This document shows, piece by piece, positions 1-5,731 of a stretch of DNA of 10,150 nt. The DNA comes from DASZZV01 sp035544835 (GTDB taxonomy: Bacteria > Acidobacteriota > Thermoanaerobaculia > Gp7-AA8): assembly GCA_035544835.1 (NCBI GenBank), contig DASZZV010000367.1, positions 1 through 10,150 of the forward strand, in the 5' to 3' direction. The notes beneath the pieces were generated by a model. The model worked only from the letters and a program-made list of their open reading frames with translations, did not search any database and was not told the origin of the DNA. Each line of letters begins with the position of its first letter. Positions within the stretch are counted from its first letter, which is position 1. The translations under genes and the position numbers were made by a program.

Positions 1-54
1 CCTCGCACAATCGTAAGAGAGCTCCAAGACTCCACACCGCAAGGCCCCCTCCCA

Positions 55-138
55 GATCCCTCGCTCGACGCTCGGGATGACACCCTGGTTTCTTTCACTC
101 AGACGCCGCGCTCCGCGGTCAATCGCTCGGGATGACAC
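55..138. repeat. two copies of a short dispersed-repeat motif
   Basis: The 15-mer CGCTCGGGATGACAC occurs at 69-83 and again at 124-138, each preceded by CG-rich flanks with TCGCTC/CTCCGCG character. The first copy extends left to GATCCCTCGCTC at 55-66. Read on the minus strand the motif is GTGTCATCCCGAGCG, which resembles an intergenic repeat I remember from several high-GC environmental genomes; that resemblance was not searched. The repeats end about 80 nt before the promoter candidate of the liv operon and probably belong to the end of the previous transcription unit. Function unknown. Confidence 0.5.
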
Positions 139-219
139 AAAATCATCCGCCACCGTTTGCCCTTCACCCACCCACCCAGCCATTCGTCCCGCGATTCGCG
201 CCGTCCCGGGCTGCACCGC

Positions 220-228
220 TGCTACAAT
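220..228 (+). promoter_or_regulatory. extended -10 promoter candidate for the liv operon
   Basis: TGCTACAAT matches an extended -10 element (TGn plus TATAAT with one mismatch). No good -35 hexamer is present 16-18 nt upstream, which fits the extended -10 class. A start around position 235 would give a leader of about 33 nt before the ATG at 268. This is a motif match only, assuming sigma-70-like recognition in this organism. Confidence 0.4.
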
Positions 229-267
229 GACCGCCGCAAAACAGCGCTGAAAAATGGACGGTTATCG

Positions 268-1614
268 ATGAATAGAAAAACTCTGGCTGCACTCCTTGTC
301 TCGACACTGGCTCTCGTACTCTTTGGTTGCCCGCCGGCAGGGGAGAGCGGGGGCGGAAACGGAGCCGCAGGTAGCGGCGACATCCTCGTGGGCGAGTACG
401 GCTCACTCACAGGCGGAACGGCGACGTTTGGTCAATCGACCCATCAGGGCATCCAGATGGCTGTCGATGAGATCAACGCCGCGGGCGGCATCAAGGGTCG
501 CAAGATCAAGCTCTTTACCGAGGACGATCAGTCCAAGCCTGAAGAAGCTGCCAATGCAGTCACCAAGCTGATCTCGCAGAACAACGTCGTGGCCATCATC
601 GGCGAAGTCGCTTCCTCCCGATCGCTGGCTGCTGCCCCGATCTGCCAGTCGAACAAAGTTCCGATGATCAGCCCCTCCTCGACGAACCCGAAGGTGACGC
701 AGGTCGGCAACTACATCTTCCGGGTCTGCTATCTCGATTCGTTCCAGGGCGAGGCGCTGGCCAGCTTTGTCTACAAGCAGCTGGGGTTGAAGCGAGCGGC
801 CCTTCTCCAGGACGTCAAGAACGACTACTCGGTCGGACTCTCGGAGTTCTTCAAGAACACCTACACCAAGCTCGGTGGGCAGATCGTCGCCGATAAGAGC
901 TACGCCGAGGGCGACAGCGATTTCCGCGCCCAGCTCACCGCCATCCGTGCCGCGAATCCTCAGGTGATCTTCTGCCCCGGTTACTACACCGAGATGGGGC
1001 AGATCTCCATTCAGGCGCGTGACCTCGGCATCAAGCAGCCCTTCGTCGGTGGCGACGGATGGGAATCGCCCAAGCTCATCGGCATCGGCGGTGAGAACAT
1101 GAACGGCTCCTACTATTCGAATCATTACTTCGCAGATGATCCGGCAGAGTCAGTCAAATCCTTCGTTAGCAATTTCCAGAAGAGGAACGGTGTGAAGCCG
1201 GATGCTCTCGCGGCACTCGGCTATGACTCGATGAAGCTTCTCGGACTGGCCATGTCCAGGACGGCCAACGTGACGAAGGAAGAGATCCGAGATGAGATCG
1301 CCAAAGTCACAGACTTCCCTGGCGTGACCGGAAACATCACCATTGGTCCTGATCGCGACGCTGTAAAGTCGCTGGTCGTCCTCGGGATCGAGAACAAGCA
1401 GCTCAAGCTCGTTTCGAAAGTTACGGCCAAGGGTGAGATCTCGGCGCAGGATGGCAAGGCCGCTCCGGCGACGTCCACTACCTCGACCACCGCCTCGACT
1501 ACAACCACGGCGGCAACGACCACGGCCCCCGCGACAGCTACCGCCGCGAATACGACCATGGCCATCAATCCGGCCGCGCAGAACCCTACAGCCGCTACCT
1601 CTACAAAGAAGTAG
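268..1614 (+). CDS. livK: branched-chain amino-acid ABC transporter substrate-binding lipoprotein
   Basis: This 448-aa protein is the extracytoplasmic ligand-binding component of a HAAT-family importer (periplasmic-binding type 1 fold, Peripla_BP_6 class). The start at 268 is chosen over an in-frame ATG at 157 because it opens directly on a signal peptide: MNRK, a hydrophobic stretch and the lipobox LFGC with Cys21. The mature protein begins with a Gly-rich linker (about 22-36), then the family opening ILVGEYGSLTGGTATFG, followed by GIQMAVDEINAAGGIKGRKI and the ISPSSTNP ligand-pocket region. The binding fold ends near residue 390. An unusual tail follows (398-448): 19 Thr and 16 Ala in 51 residues, encoded by mixed codons. 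The Shine-Dalgarno is weak (GGA about 10 nt upstream). It is the first gene of the operon, and a hairpin separates it from livH. The ligand is presumably Leu/Ile/Val or a related hydrophobic amino acid; relatives also bind amides or urea, so specificity is inferred. Confidence 0.93.
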   Translation: MNRKTLAALLVSTLALVLFGCPPAGESGGGNGAAGSGDILVGEYGSLTGGTATFGQSTHQGIQMAVDEINAAGGIKGRKIKLFTEDDQSKPEEAANAVTKLISQNNVVAIIGEVASSRSLAAAPICQSNKVPMISPSSTNPKVTQVGNYIFRVCYLDSFQGEALASFVYKQLGLKRAALLQDVKNDYSVGLSEFFKNTYTKLGGQIVADKSYAEGDSDFRAQLTAIRAANPQVIFCPGYYTEMGQISIQARDLGIKQPFVGGDGWESPKLIGIGGENMNGSYYSNHYFADDPAESVKSFVSNFQKRNGVKPDALAALGYDSMKLLGLAMSRTANVTKEEIRDEIAKVTDFPGVTGNITIGPDRDAVKSLVVLGIENKQLKLVSKVTAKGEISAQDGKAAPATSTTSTTASTTTTAATTTAPATATAANTTMAINPAAQNPTAATSTKK

Positions 1615-1640
1615 TTTCCGCTAGTTTTTTCTTTACAAAG

Positions 1641-1674
1641 TATCGGTCCGGCGAGTAGTTTCGCCGGGCCGATA
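1641..1674 (+). promoter_or_regulatory. intergenic hairpin between livK and livH (attenuator or mRNA stabiliser)
   Basis: Two 14-nt arms (1641-1654 and 1661-1674) pair completely with a single G-U wobble around the 6-nt loop GTAGTT. Only TTTCTGC separates the hairpin from the livH ATG at 1682, and the T-run is too short for a strong intrinsic terminator. The run TTTTTT at 1625-1630 lies upstream of the stem, so it cannot act as its U-tract on this strand. Hairpins after a binding-protein gene commonly protect the upstream mRNA and lower permease expression; that role here is inferred. Confidence 0.7.
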
Positions 1675-1681
1675 TTTCTGC

Positions 1682-2605
1682 ATGCAGACCTTCCTTCAGA
1701 ACCTGATCAATGGCATCGGAATCGGGTCGATCTACTCTCTGATCGCGCTCGGTTACACGATGGTCTACGGAATTCTGAAGCTGATCAATTTCGCTCACAG
1801 CGATGTGTTCATGGTTGGGTCGTACGTCGGCTTCTACGCCGGTCAGTACGCTGCGCGGTTCTTTCATCACGGAGATGAGGGGACGCTCAATCCCTCCTGG
1901 GTGACCGGAGGAACGGTACTTCTGGTGGCCATGATCGTCTGCGGTTTTCTCGGTTATCTCAACGAGCGCGTCGCTTACCGCCCGCTTCGGAACGCGCCTC
2001 GAATCGCCTCGCTGATCACTGCCATCGGCGTTTCCTTTCTCCTCGAGTACGGTGGCCAGATGGTCTTCGGACCTGATCCCAAGTTCTTCCCCTCTCTGAT
2101 CGAGAAGCATCCGATCAATTTCGCCGGGATCTCCATGACCTCGTACCAGGTCATCGTGCTGGTAGTGGCGCTCTTCTTCATGGGTGTGTTGCAGTACATC
2201 ATCTTCGGAACTCGGTTTGGTCGCGCCATGCGGGCTGTTTCCTTCAACTTCGAGACGGCCTCTCTGATGGGCATTCCGACTGACAACGTCATCTCCATGA
2301 CCTTCGTCATCGGCTCGGTGCTGGCTGCGGTGGCCGGCATCCTGTTCGGTCTGAGCTATTCGAAGATCGATCCGCTCATGGGGGTCATGCTGGGACTCAA
2401 GGCTTTCGTCGCCGCGGTACTCGGCGGCATCGGCAGTGTTCCGGGGGCGATGATCGGAGGGCTGATCATCGGCATCGTCGAGTCCTTCGCCGGAGGCAGC
2501 GCATTGTCGACATACAAGGACGCCATCGCCTTCGTCATCCTCATCCTGATCCTGCTTTTCCGACCCTCCGGAATCCTCGGGCGAGCGCAGGCAGAGAAGG
2601 TCTGA
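1682..2605 (+). CDS. livH: branched-chain amino-acid ABC transporter permease LivH
   Basis: This 307-aa polytopic inner-membrane protein is one of the two permease subunits of the HAAT importer; its length matches the usual LivH of about 290-310 aa. The N-terminus FLQNLINGIGIGSIYSLIALG followed by MVYGILKLINFAHSDVFMVGSY is the family hallmark, and the cytoplasmic coupling region is visible near the C-terminus as GLKAFVAAVLGGIGSVPGA. It ends with the typical LLFRPSGILGR. The ATG at 1682 is the only start that keeps the conserved first helix. No Shine-Dalgarno is visible in the 20 nt upstream because that space is the 3' arm of the hairpin. This suggests weak or structure-controlled initiation, possibly after RNA processing. 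The gene lies 67 nt after livK and 114 nt before livM. Confidence 0.95.
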   Translation: MQTFLQNLINGIGIGSIYSLIALGYTMVYGILKLINFAHSDVFMVGSYVGFYAGQYAARFFHHGDEGTLNPSWVTGGTVLLVAMIVCGFLGYLNERVAYRPLRNAPRIASLITAIGVSFLLEYGGQMVFGPDPKFFPSLIEKHPINFAGISMTSYQVIVLVVALFFMGVLQYIIFGTRFGRAMRAVSFNFETASLMGIPTDNVISMTFVIGSVLAAVAGILFGLSYSKIDPLMGVMLGLKAFVAAVLGGIGSVPGAMIGGLIIGIVESFAGGSALSTYKDAIAFVILILILLFRPSGILGRAQAEKV

Positions 2606-2610
2606 TCGTC

Positions 2611-2727
2611 ATGATTCAGCGCTCTCCCCGCGTGAAGCTCCAGGCCCGTTGTTCTTACATGATTTCGCTTTGGCAGCAGGAACTGTGCGAGAAATGCGGG
2701 TTTGCACCCGAGGTGAACGTTGCGTAA
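2611..2727 (+). CDS. possible 38-aa short ORF overlapping the livM start
   Basis: An ATG at 2611 opens a 38-codon frame (beginning MIQRSPRVKLQARCSY, ending CEKCGFAPEVNVA) that stops at TAA 2725-2727, 8 nt inside livM. GAAGG at 2596-2600 could serve as a ribosome-binding site at a long 10-nt spacing. The frame contains a CxxC pair but is not enriched in Leu/Ile/Val codons, so it does not look like a classical attenuation leader peptide. Ribosomes ending here would sit on the TTG of livM, so translational coupling is possible. It may equally be a chance frame in a 114-nt spacer. Confidence 0.2.
   Translation: MIQRSPRVKLQARCSYMISLWQQELCEKCGFAPEVNVA
2710..2715 (+). promoter_or_regulatory. ribosome-binding site that sets the livM TTG start
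   Basis: GAGGTG lies 4 nt before the TTG at 2720. An in-frame TGA at 2714-2716 rules out any earlier start, and the next in-frame ATG (2822) would remove the first membrane helix. The TTG is therefore the supported start. Confidence 0.7.
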
Positions 2728-3802
2728 GAATTGGATTCTTCGCGACCTGCTCTACTTCGCTCTCGGGGTCGGCATTCTGGCCGTCGTCGGGTACGTGCTG
2801 GAACGACTACCGATTCCGGCGATGCCGTACTACAACCGCATCATCATCGCTGTCGGGATGAATATCATCCTGGCGGTTTCCTTGAACATCATTAACGGAC
2901 ATGCCGGCCAGTTCTCGATGGGACACGCCGGTTTCATGGCCGTCGGCGCCTACACGTCTGCCTACCTCACCTATTTTTACGGCAATCCTTACCTGCAGAC
3001 CCTGCCCGAAGGCCCCCATCGTTTCATTCTGCAGAACGCCATTTTTTTCGGGGCGCTTCTGGCGGGCGGCCTGGCGGCGGCGATCGCCGGCTACCTGGTG
3101 GGGCTTCCGTCGCTGCGGTTGCGCGGCGATTACCTGGCCATCGTAACGCTCGGCTTTGGCGAGATCATCCGCGTTTTGATTCTGAATATCAACAAGATCG
3201 GCGCTGCGCGCGGGCTGTCCGGAGTTCCGAACTGGACCACGTTCTTCTGGGTGTTTTTCTTCGCCTGGATGACGGCTCTGATTTCGCGGCGTCTGGTGAG
3301 CTCCTCGATCGGTCGCGCTTTTCTCGCTGTTCGTGAGGACGAGATCGCTGCCGAGGCGATGGGTGTCAACACCACTCATTACAAAGTTCTGGCCTTTGTG
3401 ATCGGCGCCTTCTTCGCCGGTGTGGCCGGCGGATTGACAGGGCACTACCTGGCCTATCTGAATCCGCAGATGTTCACCTTCGTCCGTTCGTTCGAGGTCA
3501 TCGTCATGGTCGTTCTCGGCGGCATGGGCTCGATCAGTGGAGCGATCCTCGCTGCGATCATTCTCACGTTGTCGCTGGAAGGGTTGCGGCAGGTGAAGGA
3601 AATCTTCCATCTGACGTCCGACCCCCGCATGGTTATCTACTCGGTTCTTCTGATCGTCCTGATGCGCACGCGGCCACAGGGACTTCTCGGTCGCAAAGAG
3701 CTCTGGAGCTTCCGATCCAGACGGAAAGACAAAGTTACCCCGGAAGAGCCGGACCAGGCCGAGGATAAGGTGGGCGGGCGATCCGGTCCGCCCGTTGAAT
3801 GA
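2720..3802 (+). CDS. livM: branched-chain amino-acid ABC transporter permease LivM
   Basis: This 360-aa polytopic membrane protein is the second permease subunit. Recognisable family blocks are LNIINGHAGQFSMGHAGFMAVGAY in the second helix region, GLPSLRLRGDYLAIVTLGFGEIIR, GRAFLAVREDEIAAEAMGVN (the cytoplasmic loop that contacts the ATPases), and EVIVMVVLGGMGSISGA with the final RPQGLLGRKELW. The last ~29 residues (from about 332) are a charged, probably disordered cytoplasmic tail rich in Lys, Arg, Glu and Asp. Translation starts at TTG with a clear GAGGTG site. The first helix begins near residue 9. Its stop codon is 1 nt before the preferred ATG of livG, so the two are probably coupled translationally. 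Confidence 0.94.
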   Translation: MRKNWILRDLLYFALGVGILAVVGYVLERLPIPAMPYYNRIIIAVGMNIILAVSLNIINGHAGQFSMGHAGFMAVGAYTSAYLTYFYGNPYLQTLPEGPHRFILQNAIFFGALLAGGLAAAIAGYLVGLPSLRLRGDYLAIVTLGFGEIIRVLILNINKIGAARGLSGVPNWTTFFWVFFFAWMTALISRRLVSSSIGRAFLAVREDEIAAEAMGVNTTHYKVLAFVIGAFFAGVAGGLTGHYLAYLNPQMFTFVRSFEVIVMVVLGGMGSISGAILAAIILTLSLEGLRQVKEIFHLTSDPRMVIYSVLLIVLMRTRPQGLLGRKELWSFRSRRKDKVTPEEPDQAEDKVGGRSGPPVE

Positions 3803-3803
3803 C

Positions 3804-4595
3804 ATGGATACGAAATCGACAGCTCCGATCCTCGAGGCCTCGAATGTGACCATTCGTTTCGGCGGTCTCACGGCTGTGGCGAACTTCAATCTCAGCCTGT
3901 CCCCACACGAACTGGTCGGGCTCATCGGTCCCAACGGCGCTGGAAAGACGACCATCTTCAACATGCTCACCGGCGTCTACAAACCGACTGAAGGCGTGAT
4001 TCGCGTGAGTGGTGTCGAGAGCACGGCCTTCAGGCCTTACCAGATCACGAAGCTCGGAGTAGCGCGCACGTTTCAAAACATCCGCGTCTTCAAAGATCTC
4101 AGCGTGCTCGAGAACGTGAAGATCGGCGGCCACATTCACTATATGTACTCAGCGGCATCGGCGGTCCTCCACAACAATATTTTCAAGGACGCGGAGTCGC
4201 TTGCCGAAGAGGAAGCCTACAAGCTGCTCGAGATCTTCGGTCTGGAAGGACGCGCCCAGACCGACGCCAAAAACCTTCCCTACGGAGATCAACGCCGTCT
4301 CGAGATCGCTCGTGCATTGGCGGCCAAGCCGAAGCTTCTGCTGCTCGACGAGCCGGCGGCCGGACTGAACACCGGCGAGACCATTCAGCTCATGGACAAG
4401 ATCCACGAGATCCGGGATCGTTTCGGCCTTTCGATTCTGCTGATCGAGCACAACATGGAGCTGGTCATGGGAATCTGCGAGCGAATCATCGTTCTGAGCT
4501 ATGGCAAGACCATCGCCCAGGGAACACCGCAGGAGATTCAGAACAATCCCGTCGTCATCGAAGCCTACCTGGGCGAGCCGGCGGAAGCGATTTAG
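3804..4595 (+). CDS. livG: branched-chain amino-acid ABC transporter ATP-binding protein LivG
   Basis: This 263-aa cytoplasmic ATPase is one of the two nucleotide-binding subunits that power LivHM. Visible motifs are Walker A GPNGAGKTT (42-50), Q-loop ARTFQN (Q91), an ABC signature written LPYGDQRRLEIARAL (158-172), Walker B LLLLDEP with D182/E183, and H-loop His216 in LLIEHNM. The non-LSGGQ signature with Tyr is usual for LivG. The BCA C-terminal end GTPQEIQNNPVVIEAYLGE is also typical. I prefer the ATG at 3804, 1 nt after the livM stop. An in-frame TTG at 3795 would add three residues and overlap livM by 8 nt; neither has a convincing Shine-Dalgarno. livF follows after 2 nt. Confidence 0.94.
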   Translation: MDTKSTAPILEASNVTIRFGGLTAVANFNLSLSPHELVGLIGPNGAGKTTIFNMLTGVYKPTEGVIRVSGVESTAFRPYQITKLGVARTFQNIRVFKDLSVLENVKIGGHIHYMYSAASAVLHNNIFKDAESLAEEEAYKLLEIFGLEGRAQTDAKNLPYGDQRRLEIARALAAKPKLLLLDEPAAGLNTGETIQLMDKIHEIRDRFGLSILLIEHNMELVMGICERIIVLSYGKTIAQGTPQEIQNNPVVIEAYLGEPAEAI

Positions 4596-4597
4596 TC

Positions 4598-5311
4598 ATG
4601 GCCGAACCGATACTCTCGATCAAGAACATCGTGGTCTCCTACGGGACCATTCCCGCTCTGCACGGTGTCGACCTGGACGTGCAGAAGGGTGAGATCGTCA
4701 CGCTCATCGGCGCCAACGGCGCCGGCAAGACCACGACGCTGCGAACGATTTCCGGGCTGCTGAAGCCGCGGCAGGGCGATGTGCAGTTCAACGGGAAGTC
4801 GATCGCTGGGATGAAGCCCCATCTCATCACCAGGATGGGAATCTCTCACGTGCCCGAGGGGCGCGGTATCTTCGCGAACCTCAGTGTTCATGACAATCTC
4901 GAGCTGGGCGCGTATCTGCGGAAAGACAAGATCAGCCAGAGTGAGTACGACCGGATCTTCGCGTTGTTCCCGGTGCTCAAGGAGCGGATCAAACAGAATG
5001 CGGGGACTCTGTCGGGCGGCGAACAGCAGATGCTGGCTATCTCCCGCGCTCTGATGGCCAAGCCGATCGTGCTGCTTCTGGATGAGCCTTCGCTGGGACT
5101 CGCGCCGCAGATGGTGCAGACCATTTTTCGGGTTATCCGCGAAATCAACGCCGAGGGGACGACGATCCTGCTGGTCGAGCAGAACGCGCACATGGCGCTG
5201 GTCACTGCGCACCGCGGTTATGTCATGGAGACGGGGCGAATCGTCATCGTCGACGACACGAAGAATCTGCTGCAGTCCGATCGCGTGAAGAAAGCCTACC
5301 TCGGCGGCTGA
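4598..5311 (+). CDS. livF: branched-chain amino-acid ABC transporter ATP-binding protein LivF
   Basis: This 237-aa ATPase is the partner of LivG and closes the operon. Motifs are Walker A GANGAGKTT (38-46), VPEGRGIF (86-92, where the LivF family carries Glu87 in place of the usual Q-loop Gln), signature LSGGEQQ (138-144), Walker B VLLLDEP with D162/E163, and VEQNA with Gln195 at the switch position where other ABC ATPases have His. The Glu87 and Gln195 substitutions are the family norm, not damage. It ends with KKAYLGG as expected. It starts 2 nt after the livG stop, with only a weak GGAAG site upstream. No intrinsic terminator follows directly; REP-like palindromes begin about 25 nt downstream. 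Confidence 0.95.
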   Translation: MAEPILSIKNIVVSYGTIPALHGVDLDVQKGEIVTLIGANGAGKTTTLRTISGLLKPRQGDVQFNGKSIAGMKPHLITRMGISHVPEGRGIFANLSVHDNLELGAYLRKDKISQSEYDRIFALFPVLKERIKQNAGTLSGGEQQMLAISRALMAKPIVLLLDEPSLGLAPQMVQTIFRVIREINAEGTTILLVEQNAHMALVTAHRGYVMETGRIVIVDDTKNLLQSDRVKKAYLGG

Positions 5312-5335
5312 GCGGTTCCGCGTTCAGCACGACAC

Positions 5336-5373
5336 GGTACGGCCGCACGCAGTAGGGACGCGCAGAGCGCGCC
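5336..5373. repeat. degenerate REP-like copy downstream of livF
   Basis: GGTAC-GGCCGCACGC at 5336-5350 matches GGTACCGGCCGCACGC in the right arm of the nearby inverted repeat (5588-5603) apart from one missing C. It is followed by AGTAGGGACG and a small hairpin, CGCGC-AGA-GCGCG (5359-5371). This looks like an eroded copy of the same repeat family. It could act as an mRNA 3' end stabiliser for the liv transcript, which is inference. Confidence 0.5.
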
Positions 5374-5426
5374 GACACCCACCAGCTTTCGCCCGGAACG
5401 GGATCTGCGCGCCCGCTCGGGTATAG

Positions 5427-5619
5427 CGCGTAGGGCCGCACGGCGTGCGGCCGGTACCTTCGGTCGCGGAACAATAGGTAACAATGCGAACCCATCGAAG
5501 GCAGACCATTCACACGTACGCGTTTTGCGCAGATCTTCCGCCAGCTTTGCGGGTCAACAGCGAACGGTTGTTTCTGCCGCGACCGACGGTACCGGCCGCA
5601 CGCCGTGCGGCCCTACGCG
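5427..5619. repeat. 43-bp near-perfect inverted repeat with palindromic cores (REP/MITE-like)
   Basis: Arm 5427-5469 is the reverse complement of arm 5577-5619 at 42 of 43 positions (mismatch 5459 versus 5587), with a 107-nt spacer. Each arm also carries its own 19-nt odd palindrome, GGCCGCACGGCGTGCGGCC at 5434-5452 and its counterpart at 5594-5612. Each arm can therefore fold alone or pair with the other. Inside the spacer, GCGCAGATC (5526-5534) is the inverse of GATCTGCGC at 5402-5410, and CCAGCTTT occurs at 5382-5389 and 5541-5548, which suggests accretion of related units. No transposase and no clear target-site duplication are visible. The element fills most of the 420-nt gene-free stretch 5312-5731; the remaining 5620-5718 shows no convincing promoter. 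Confidence 0.85.
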
Positions 5620-5718
5620 TTGCACCGCGGTAACAACGAGAGCCGCATTTCTAACGCCTGCCCCAATCTTGCATGGCTCTTTGGAAAGAACGACGCCGCT
5701 CGCGATTCGAGACGGCTG

Positions 5719-5725
5719 AAGGAGG
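5719..5725 (+). promoter_or_regulatory. strong ribosome-binding site of the ompA-like gene
   Basis: AAGGAGG lies 6 nt before the ATG at 5732. This is the best Shine-Dalgarno in the window and fits an abundant envelope protein. Confidence 0.8.
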
Positions 5726-5731
5726 ATTTGA

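Noticed and set aside
157..267. N-terminal extension of the binding protein from an ATG at 157
   Set aside because: It would add 37 residues rich in His, Pro and Arg before an obvious lipoprotein signal peptide, and it runs over the promoter candidate at 220-228.
403..1125. 240-aa open frame on the minus strand opposite the binding-protein gene
   Set aside because: It mirrors conserved livK coding sequence, has no motif and no ribosome-binding site that I could credit.
1621..1680. Full intrinsic terminator splitting the liv operon after livK
   Set aside because: Only TTT follows the stem, and the longer T-run lies before it. Read-through into livH is therefore expected, and the hairpin is better seen as partial attenuation or stabilisation.
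2807..3970. 387-aa open frame on the minus strand opposite livM and livG
   Set aside because: It lies entirely against two well-recognised ABC transporter genes and its translation is Arg/Asp/Gln/His-rich with no recognisable domain. This is typical antisense shadowing in GC-rich DNA.
4986..5204. LivF lacking the usual Q-loop Gln and switch His
   Set aside because: Glu in VPEGR and Gln in VEQN are normal for the LivF family, so this is not a degraded ATPase.
5244..5719. Several 60-90-codon frames in the gap after livF, on both strands, sharing the peptide GTGRTPCGPTR
   Set aside because: The shared peptide is simply the translated inverted-repeat arms. The frames cross palindromic repeats and lack ribosome-binding sites, so they are not genes.
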